A stretch of 64,000 nt of DNA, from contig NZ_CALDGS010000094.1 in NCBI RefSeq assembly GCF_937941905.1, positions 62,001 through 126,000 on the forward strand. The letters are read 5' to 3'. Below, in pieces: positions 57,830-64,000 of this stretch (within the stretch, counting starts at the first letter, position 1; every line of letters begins with the position of its first letter). The notes beneath the pieces are model-generated. The model searched no databases and was not told the origin of the DNA. It worked only from the letters and a program-made list of their open reading frames with translations. The translations under genes were made by a program, and so were the position numbers. The stretch comes from an uncultured Mycolicibacterium sp. GTDB taxonomy: Bacteria; Actinomycetota; Actinomycetes; Mycobacteriales; Mycobacteriaceae.

Positions 57830-59209
57830 ATGAAGATCATTCAGTACTACCTGGACTGCCTGTCCCACGCCTCGTACCTGCTGGCCGACGAGTCCACCGG
57901 CCGCGCGGTGGTCATCGACCCGAAGCGGGACGTGTCCGAATACCTCGCCGACGCAGAGAAGTTCGGCTACACCATCGAACTCGTCATCGAGACGCACTTC
58001 CACGCCGACTTCCTGTCCGGGCACCTCGAACTGGCCGAGGCCACCGGCGCCAAGGTCGTCTACTCCGCGGTGGCCAAGCCGGAGTTCGAGTTCATGGGCG
58101 TCGAGGACGGCCGGCGCTACTCGCTCGGCGAGGTGGTGCTGGAGTTCATGCACACCCCGGGCCACACGCCCGAGTCGCTGTCGATCGTGGCCTACGAGCA
58201 CGCCGGCGATGCCGTGCCGTACGCCGTCTTCACCGGCGACACCCTGTTCATCGGCGACGTCGGACGCCCGGATCTGCTTGCCTCCATTGGGTATTCCCGC
58301 GAGGAACTGGCCGAGCTGCTGTACGACTCGCTGTACCACAAGCTGATGCGGCTGCCCGACGAGACCCGGGTCTACCCCGCCCACGGGGCCGGTTCGGCCT
58401 GCGGCAAGAACCTGTCCACCGAGCGGTGGTCGACCATCGGCGACCAGAAGCGGGACAACTACGCGCTCAACGCCCCGGACCGGCAGCGCTTCATCGAGCT
58501 GGTCACCGAGGGCCAGCCGCCCGCCCCCGGCTACTTCGTCTACGACGCCATCCTCAACCGCAAGGCGCACGGCCTGCTGGACGAGACGAAACCGCCGGCC
58601 GCGCTCGACTATCCGTCGGTGCGCGCCGCGGTCGAGGCCGGCGCGGTGATCGTCGACGGCCGCGACCCGGCCGAGTTCGCCCGCGGCCACCTGCGCGGTT
58701 CGGTCAACATCGGCCTGGACGGCCGCTACGCCGAATACGCCGGGACGGTGCTGTCCCCCGAGGTCGACATCGTCCTGGTCACCGAGCCCGGCGAGGAGCT
58801 CGAGGGCAAGAACCGGCTGGCCCGCATCGGGTTCGACCGGGTGGTCGGGTACCTGGCCGACCCGTACGGGGTGATGGCCGAGCATCCCGACGACGTCCGG
58901 GTGGCCTCCCGGCTGACCGCCCACGCGTTCGCCGAGCGCGCCGCCGAGCTGGACGACCTGCAGCTGGTCGACGTCCGCAACCCGGGCGAGACCGAGTTCG
59001 GCACGGTGCCGGGGGCGGTGAACATCCCGCTGGCCCAGCTGTCCGCGCGGATCGGCGAGCTCGACCCGGACCGGCCGACGGTCGTCTACTGCCAGGGCGG
59101 CTACCGGTCCTCGATCGCGGCGAGCCTGTTGCGCCGGAACGGCTTCCGCGATGTCAGCGACATCCTGGGCGGCTTCGCCGCCTGGCAGCAGACCGTCCAG
59201 ACCGCCTGA
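57830..59209 (+). CDS. CstB-like persulfide dioxygenase-rhodanese fusion
   Basis: A 459-residue three-part enzyme. The metallo-beta-lactamase domain (1-245) has metal ligands His56, His58, Asp60 in THFHAD and later HTPGHT and GDTLF, as in persulfide dioxygenases. The middle rhodanese-like domain (255-345) lacks the catalytic Cys. The C-terminal rhodanese has Cys421 in YCQGGYRS. The same order occurs in CstB of Staphylococcus, which converts low-molecular-weight persulfide to thiosulfate. First gene of the operon, behind two CstR-type palindromes. Confidence 0.88.
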   Translation: MKIIQYYLDCLSHASYLLADESTGRAVVIDPKRDVSEYLADAEKFGYTIELVIETHFHADFLSGHLELAEATGAKVVYSAVAKPEFEFMGVEDGRRYSLGEVVLEFMHTPGHTPESLSIVAYEHAGDAVPYAVFTGDTLFIGDVGRPDLLASIGYSREELAELLYDSLYHKLMRLPDETRVYPAHGAGSACGKNLSTERWSTIGDQKRDNYALNAPDRQRFIELVTEGQPPAPGYFVYDAILNRKAHGLLDETKPPAALDYPSVRAAVEAGAVIVDGRDPAEFARGHLRGSVNIGLDGRYAEYAGTVLSPEVDIVLVTEPGEELEGKNRLARIGFDRVVGYLADPYGVMAEHPDDVRVASRLTAHAFAERAAELDDLQLVDVRNPGETEFGTVPGAVNIPLAQLSARIGELDPDRPTVVYCQGGYRSSIAASLLRRNGFRDVSDILGGFAAWQQTVQTA

Positions 59210-59244
59210 GCCGCCACCAGACACGAAGGAGAGCACCACAACCC

Positions 59245-60444
59245 ATGACCACCGCCAAGTTCCGCATCCTCATCGTCGGGGGCGGCACCGCCGGCATCAC
59301 CGTCGCGGCCCGGCTGCTGCGCAAGGGGCACTCCGACATCGCCGTGATCGAGCCGTCCGATGCGCACTACTACCAGGCGATGTGGACCCTGGTGGGCGGC
59401 GGGCAGGCCCGCGCCGGCCAGACCGTCCGGCCCGAGAGCGACGTGATGCCCAAGGGCGCCACCTGGATCCGCAAGGCCGCCGCCGGCGTGGACCCGGACA
59501 ACAACACCGTCGAGTGCACCGACGGCAGCAGCTACGGCTACGACGTGCTGGTGCTGTGCCCGGGTATCCAACTGGACTGGCACCGCACCGAGGGGCTGGC
59601 CGAGACGCTCGGGCGCAACGGGGTGTCGTCGAACTACCGGTTCGACCTCGCCCCGCGCACCTGGGACTTCATCCGCGGCACCCGGTCGGGCACCGCGGTG
59701 TTCGCGATGCCGTCCGGTCCGATCAAGTGCGCCGGGGCACCGCAGAAGATCGCCTACCTGGCCTGCGACTACTGGCGACGGCAGGGCGTGCTGGACAACA
59801 TCGACGTGCATCTGGTGCTGCCCACCCCGCGCACCTTCGGCATCCCGGCCATCGCCGACAGTCTCGACGCGGTGGTCGCCGACTACGGCATCACCCTGCA
59901 CACCGAGTCCGAGGTGACCGCGGTCGACGCCGACGCGCGCAAGGTCACGGTGAGCAGCCTCGGCCCGTCCGGCACCGACACCACGCTGCCGTTCGACGTG
60001 ATGCACATCGCGCCGAAGCAGTCCGCGCCGGACTGGGTCAAGGCCACCAGCCTGACCACCGGTGACGCCAACGGCTACATCGAGGTGGACAAGCACACCA
60101 TGCAGCACGTGCGCCACCCCAACGTGTTCAGCCTCGGCGACGCCTGCTCGACCCCGAACTCCAAGACCGGGGCCGCGATCCGCAAGCAGGCACCGGTGGT
60201 GGCGGCCAACGTCGACGCCTACCTGGCCGGCCGACCGCTGCCGGCGAGCTACGACGGCTACGCCTCCTGCCCGATCGTGGTCTCCTCGAAGGAGATGCTG
60301 CTGGCCGAGTTCGACTACTCGTTCACCATGCGGCCCACCTTCCCGCTGCTGAACCCGGCCAAACCGCACCGGCCGTACTGGTACCTGAAGAAGTACGGGC
60401 TGCCGTTCATGTACTGGAACCTGATGCTCAAGGGGCTGGCCTGA
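59245..60444 (+). CDS. Sulfide:quinone oxidoreductase (FAD)
   Basis: A 399-residue flavoprotein of the SQR group. FAD binding is at ILIVGGGTAGITVAARL (8-24) and the second nucleotide-facing motif is VFSLGDACSTPNSKTGAAI (294-312). Cys162 (IKCAG) and Cys342 (ASCPIV) are placed as the redox pair that accepts sulfide sulfur. The C-terminal YWYLKKYGLPFMYWNLMLKG is amphipathic and should bind the membrane face near quinone. It makes persulfide that the CstB-like enzyme removes. ATG 59245, with AGGAGAG upstream. Confidence 0.85.
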   Translation: MTTAKFRILIVGGGTAGITVAARLLRKGHSDIAVIEPSDAHYYQAMWTLVGGGQARAGQTVRPESDVMPKGATWIRKAAAGVDPDNNTVECTDGSSYGYDVLVLCPGIQLDWHRTEGLAETLGRNGVSSNYRFDLAPRTWDFIRGTRSGTAVFAMPSGPIKCAGAPQKIAYLACDYWRRQGVLDNIDVHLVLPTPRTFGIPAIADSLDAVVADYGITLHTESEVTAVDADARKVTVSSLGPSGTDTTLPFDVMHIAPKQSAPDWVKATSLTTGDANGYIEVDKHTMQHVRHPNVFSLGDACSTPNSKTGAAIRKQAPVVAANVDAYLAGRPLPASYDGYASCPIVVSSKEMLLAEFDYSFTMRPTFPLLNPAKPHRPYWYLKKYGLPFMYWNLMLKGLA

Positions 60445-60446
60445 TC

Positions 60447-61016
60447 ATGACGAGTTTCGACACCATGCCGGTCGACCGGCTGAAGGCGTTGTGCGACAAG
60501 GGCTGTCCGCCGCAGCTGATCGACGTGCGCACCCCCGGCGAGTTCGAGACCGCGCACATCGCGGGGTCGACGAACATCCCGCTGGACACCCTGCGCAGAA
60601 ACGGTGCGGCCGTCGCCGCCGGGCTGTCGGGCGGGCCGGTGGTGCTGGTGTGCCGGTCCGGCCGGCGCGCCCGGGACGCCGCCGAGGCGCTGTGCCGCGC
60701 CGGGGTGTCCGGCGTGACGGTGCTCGACGGCGGCGTCGTCGCCTGGCAGCACGCCGGTTTCGCGGTCGAACGCGGCCGGCCGCGCTGGGAGCTCGAGCGC
60801 CAGGTCCGGCTGGTGGCCGGGCTCATCGTGCTGGCCGCCGTGCTGGGCAGCATCGCGGTGCCGTGGCTGAAGTGGGTCGCCGCGGCGGTCGGCGGCGGCC
60901 TGGTCCTCGCCGCGATCACCGACACCTGCGCGCTGGGCATGCTGCTGGCCAAGCTGCCCTACAACCGCGGCAGCGGCGGCCCGGCGGCCTGTACCGTCCC
61001 GGCGAAGGCGGCCTGA
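60447..61016 (+). CDS. Rhodanese with DUF2892 membrane domain (YgaP-like)
   Basis: A 189-residue protein. The N-terminal rhodanese (1-115) has active Cys in LVCRSGRRA (near residue 70). The C-terminal DUF2892 part has two membrane segments (LVAGLIVLAAVLGSIAV and WVAAAVGGGLVLAAITDTCALGMLLA). It should carry sulfane sulfur at the inner membrane face. It starts 2 bp after the SQR stop and overlaps the next ATG by one base. Confidence 0.88.
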   Translation: MTSFDTMPVDRLKALCDKGCPPQLIDVRTPGEFETAHIAGSTNIPLDTLRRNGAAVAAGLSGGPVVLVCRSGRRARDAAEALCRAGVSGVTVLDGGVVAWQHAGFAVERGRPRWELERQVRLVAGLIVLAAVLGSIAVPWLKWVAAAVGGGLVLAAITDTCALGMLLAKLPYNRGSGGPAACTVPAKAA

Positions 61017-61915
61017 TGCCGGCGCTGACGGTCGCGCTCGCCGTGCTGGTCGGGATCTCCCTCGGCCTGCTCGGCGGCGGCGGCTCGATCCTGACGGTGC
61101 CGCTGTTGGCCTACGTCGCCGGCATGGACGCCAAGCAGGCGATCGCGACCAGCCTGCTGGTGGTGGGCGTGACCAGCGCGGTCGGCTCGATCTCGCACGC
61201 CCGGGCGCACCGGGTGCAGTGGCGCACCGGGCTGGTGTTCGGCGCGGCCGGAATGGCCGGCGCCTACGCCGGCGGGCTGCTCGGCCGGTTCGTCCCCGGC
61301 CCGGTGCTGCTGGTCGGGTTCGCGGTGATGATGGTCGCCACCGCGGTGGCGATGCTGCGCGGCCGCCGCACCCCGGCCGGTGCGCCACCGCCGGCCCGGC
61401 TGCCGGTGGCCAAGGTGCTGGTCGAGGGGCTGGTCGTCGGCGTGGTGACCGGCCTGGTGGGCGCGGGCGGCGGGTTCCTGGTGGTGCCCGCGCTGGCGCT
61501 GCTCGGCGGGCTGCCGATGCCGGTGGCGGTGGGCACGTCGCTGATCGTCATCGCGATGAAGTCCTTCGCTGGGCTGGCCGGGTATCTCACCGGCGTCCGG
61601 ATCGACTGGGGCATGGCCGCATTGGTCACCGCCGCGGCCGTCGCCGGCTCGCTGCTCGGCGCACGGCTGACCGCCCGGGTCGACCCCGACGCGCTGCGCC
61701 GGGCGTTCGGCTGGTTCGTGCTGGTGATGGCCTCGGTCATCTTCGCCCAGGAACTGCACCCGGCCGTCGGGCTGACCTGGGCGGCGATCACCGCCGGGGC
61801 GGCCACCGTGTCCTGGGTGTGCCGGGCGTTCGGGTGCTGCCCGTGGCGCCGGCTCGGGCGGCGGCCGGCCGCGGTCGGCGCGACCGCCGCGGATACCCCC
61901 TACCGGTACGATTGA
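61016..61915 (+). CDS. TSUP (TauE/SafE) family sulfur-compound permease
   Basis: A 299-residue membrane protein with about eight hydrophobic helices in two related halves. Each half starts with a Gly-rich signature (SLGLLGGGGSILTVPLLAYV and VTGLVGAGGGFLVVPALALL). Family members move sulfite, sulfoacetate or thiosulfate. In this operon export of sulfite or thiosulfate, or uptake for reuse, is plausible. The C-terminus is Cys-containing (VCRAFGCCPW). ATG 61016. Confidence 0.85.
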   Translation: MPALTVALAVLVGISLGLLGGGGSILTVPLLAYVAGMDAKQAIATSLLVVGVTSAVGSISHARAHRVQWRTGLVFGAAGMAGAYAGGLLGRFVPGPVLLVGFAVMMVATAVAMLRGRRTPAGAPPPARLPVAKVLVEGLVVGVVTGLVGAGGGFLVVPALALLGGLPMPVAVGTSLIVIAMKSFAGLAGYLTGVRIDWGMAALVTAAAVAGSLLGARLTARVDPDALRRAFGWFVLVMASVIFAQELHPAVGLTWAAITAGAATVSWVCRAFGCCPWRRLGRRPAAVGATAADTPYRYD

Positions 61916-62215
<300 letters not shown>

Positions 62216-62224
62216 GCCGGGCCG

Positions 62225-63106
62225 TCACGTCCGGCCGGGCGCGTTCGTCGCGCCCAGCATGGCCAGCGCGAATTCCACGTAGGCACGGGCGATGTCCTCG
62301 GCGGTCAGCGGCCCGGTGTCGCGGAACCACTGCGGCAGCGCGGTGCACATGGTGGCGATGGCCCGCCCGGCCGCGCGCGGGTGCCGGGTGGCCAGCCGCC
62401 CCTCCCGGCGGGCGCGGTCGATGGCGCCGTCCAGGATGCGCTGAACATTTCTGCGGCGCTTGGCGATCCGGCTCCGGTTGGTGCCCTGCAGGCTGCGCAT
62501 CTCGGTGGCCCCGATGAACGCCAGCTTGCGGTAGTAGGTGTGGAACAGCGCCAGCACCTCCACGATCAGCGCCACCTCCTCCAGGCCGTCGCGGGCCTCG
62601 GCGCGGGCGGCGGCGATGCGCCACTCCAGCTCGTCCATGGTCAGATCCAGGCTGCGCACCAGCAACTGCTGTTTGTCGGCGTAGTGGTGGTAGATGGCCG
62701 GCACGCTGACCCCGATGCGGGCGGCCAGGGTGCGCATCGAGGTGCCGTGGTAGCCCATGTCCACGAAGCAGTCGATGGCCCCGGCCAGCACCGGGTCGAT
62801 CGGCGGCGGCGCGAACCGCCGCCACGGCGCCGGCCCGCCGGGACGGGCGGGCGCGGGCGGCTCGGCCGGGTCGTCGTCGAGGCCCAGCAGCCGCGCCGGC
62901 GGCACCCCGAGGGCGGCGGCGAACTGCAGCAGCCGGGATACGCCGAGCTCGGTGTGGCCGTTCTCCACCGCGCTGACCGTGGCCGGGCTCACCCCGACCC
63001 GGTCGGCCAGCGCCCGCACACTCAGCCCGGCGGCACGGCGGGCGGAGCGCACCGCCCGGCCCGAGCCGGCGAGCACCGCCGGCTTGTTCAGGAATTCTGA
63101 ACACAT
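62225..63106 (-). CDS. XRE-TetR fusion transcriptional regulator
   Basis: A 293-residue protein joining two DNA-binding modules. An XRE helix-turn-helix (15-75, LSVRALADRVGVSPATVSAVENGHTELGVSRLLQFAAALG) is followed by a Pro-rich linker and a complete TetR-type repressor (105-290, HTH GTSMRTLAARIGVSVPAIYHHYADKQQLL). The ligand-binding part resembles TetR regulators of lipid or steroid metabolism (KstR2-like C-terminal), with unknown ligand. Divergent from the acyl-CoA dehydrogenase gene, its likely target. Confidence 0.8.
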   Translation of the reverse strand: MCSEFLNKPAVLAGSGRAVRSARRAAGLSVRALADRVGVSPATVSAVENGHTELGVSRLLQFAAALGVPPARLLGLDDDPAEPPAPARPGGPAPWRRFAPPPIDPVLAGAIDCFVDMGYHGTSMRTLAARIGVSVPAIYHHYADKQQLLVRSLDLTMDELEWRIAAARAEARDGLEEVALIVEVLALFHTYYRKLAFIGATEMRSLQGTNRSRIAKRRRNVQRILDGAIDRARREGRLATRHPRAAGRAIATMCTALPQWFRDTGPLTAEDIARAYVEFALAMLGATNAPGRT

Positions 63107-63194
63107 GCGGGCATTCTGCCTGGCCTCGGCGTCGTCCCGAAACCGGTTGTGTACCTGGCTTTGACCAATGACGGGTGGATATGGGACATTGCCG

Positions 63195-63215
63195 CTGAAC
63201 CGATTGATCGTTCAG
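63195..63215. promoter_or_regulatory. Inverted repeat, possible operator of the fusion regulator
   Basis: CTGAAC and GTTCAG arms 9 bp apart, 15 bp before GTG 63230, in the 123-bp divergent gap. It fits a TetR-type site but the arms are short. Confidence 0.35.
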
Positions 63216-63229
63216 AGTCGGGAGTGCCC

Positions 63230-64000
63230 GTGAGCATTGATCTGTCCTACCGCCCCGAGGTCGAGGATCTCATCGCCCGGACCACGCGGTTCATCCGCGA
63301 GGTGGTGCTGCCGGTGGAGGAGCGCTACGACGGCGATGCGGAGGCCGCCGGCGAGGACGTGCGCCGGGAGTTGCAGGCCGCGGCCAAGCAGGCCGGCGTG
63401 TTCGCCCCGCACGCCCCGGTGGAGTTCGGCGGGCTCGGGCTGAACATGTCCGACCGGGCGCCGGTGTTCGAGGCGGCCGGCTACTCGGTCTTCGGCCCGG
63501 CGGCGCTGAACATCGCGGCCCCCGACGAGGGGAACATGCATCTGCTGGCGCACGTGGCCACCCCCGAACAGCAGCAGCGGTTCCTGGCGCCGCTGGTGTC
63601 CGGTGAGGTCCGGTCGGCGTTCGCGATGACCGAGCCCGCCCCGGGCGCGGGCGCCGACCCCGACGCGCTGAACACCCGCGCGGAGTGGACCGGGTCGAAG
63701 TGGCGCATCACCGGCCGCAAGCGGTTCATCACCGGCGCCGACGGCGCGGGGTTCTTCATCATCATGGCCCGCACCTCCGGCGAGCCCGGCCGGCGCGGCG
63801 GGGCCACCATGTTCCTCGCCGAGGCCGACCGGCCGGGCATCACCGTCGGCCGGCACGTGCACACCTCGGACCGGTCCATGATCGGCGGACACTGCGAGGT
63901 GTTCTTCGACGGCCTCGAACTCGACGAGTCGGCCGTGCTCGGCGAGGTGGACCAGGGCTTCCGCTACGCGCAGGTGCGGCTCGGCCCGGCCCGGATGACC
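63230..64000 (+). CDS. Acyl-CoA dehydrogenase family protein, N-terminal part (3' end outside window)
   Basis: 257 codons without a stop, continuing past the window edge. Residues 1-120 form the N-terminal helical domain (LSYRPEVEDLIARTTRFIREVVLPVEERYD). The FAD-contacting beta-domain motif FAMTEPAPGAGADPDAL near 130 and RFITGADGAGFFIIMARTSG near 165 are typical of acyl-CoA dehydrogenases. The catalytic base lies beyond the window. GGAG precedes GTG 63230. Probably controlled by the divergent XRE-TetR regulator. Confidence 0.9.
   Translation, partial: MSIDLSYRPEVEDLIARTTRFIREVVLPVEERYDGDAEAAGEDVRRELQAAAKQAGVFAPHAPVEFGGLGLNMSDRAPVFEAAGYSVFGPAALNIAAPDEGNMHLLAHVATPEQQQRFLAPLVSGEVRSAFAMTEPAPGAGADPDALNTRAEWTGSKWRITGRKRFITGADGAGFFIIMARTSGEPGRRGGATMFLAEADRPGITVGRHVHTSDRSMIGGHCEVFFDGLELDESAVLGEVDQGFRYAQVRLGPARMT

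Overview
The window is chromosomal DNA of a high-GC mycobacterium, most likely a Mycolicibacterium-type rapid grower. This rests on GC-rich codon use, a mycobactin locus, IdeR-type iron boxes, many GTG starts, leaderless promoters (TANNNT 6-8 nt before the start codon) and a gene order that, from memory, follows M. tuberculosis from about Rv2341 to Rv2393. I cannot name the species. No mobile element, prophage or CRISPR array was seen.

Layout. (1) 1-5.9 kb: the end of an acyl-CoA oxidase/dehydrogenase, an LppP/LprE lipoprotein, a small conserved protein, a three-gene heme-dependent amine N-demethylase operon (dmm/HDOD type) with a possible structured leader, tRNA-Asn with its terminator, and two small proteins. 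(2) 5.9-24.4 kb: housekeeping genes dnaG, dgt, a TPM-domain protein, glyS, the zinc regulators smtB-zur, uppS, recO, an amidase, era, a cytidine-deaminase-like gene, a CBS/CorC protein, ybeY, phoH, rsmE, dnaJ2 and hrcA. (3) 24.5-26.1 kb: a secreted GjpA-like porin candidate preceded by a perfect 15-bp-arm palindrome that contains a 17/19 match to the IdeR box. (4) 26.3-47.6 kb: the mycobactin locus, with mbtB-mbtT-mbtC-mbtD-mbtE-mbtF-mbtG-mbtH on the minus strand, translationally coupled, and divergent mbtA on the plus strand. Two IdeR-like boxes lie between mbtA and mbtB. (5) 47.8-52.8 kb: a 1692-residue iterative type I polyketide synthase (KS-AT-DH-KR-ACP) of the 6-methylsalicylate synthase type, with its own IdeR-like box. 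It occupies the place where M. tuberculosis has mbtJ/mbtI. (6) 52.9-57.6 kb: hemW, then the assimilatory sulfur operon sirA-cysH-che1 behind a leaderless polycysteine upstream ORF. (7) 57.7-62.2 kb: a sulfide/persulfide detoxification operon (CstB-like persulfide dioxygenase-rhodanese, sulfide:quinone oxidoreductase, rhodanese, TSUP exporter, CstR-like repressor) behind two CsoR/CstR-type palindromes. (8) 62.2-64 kb: an XRE-TetR fusion regulator divergent from a truncated acyl-CoA dehydrogenase gene.

How the genes work together. The main inference is that this organism caps its mycobactin with 6-methylsalicylate made by the polyketide synthase, instead of or in addition to salicylate from MbtI, which is not in the window. 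MbtA would adenylate the free aryl acid and load MbtB. MbtB/E/C/D/F with MbtG, MbtH and a stand-alone thioesterase MbtT would build the siderophore. The iron-boxed porin next to mbtH may serve siderophore or iron traffic across the outer membrane. Downstream, sulfate assimilation and persulfide removal form two separately regulated sulfur modules.
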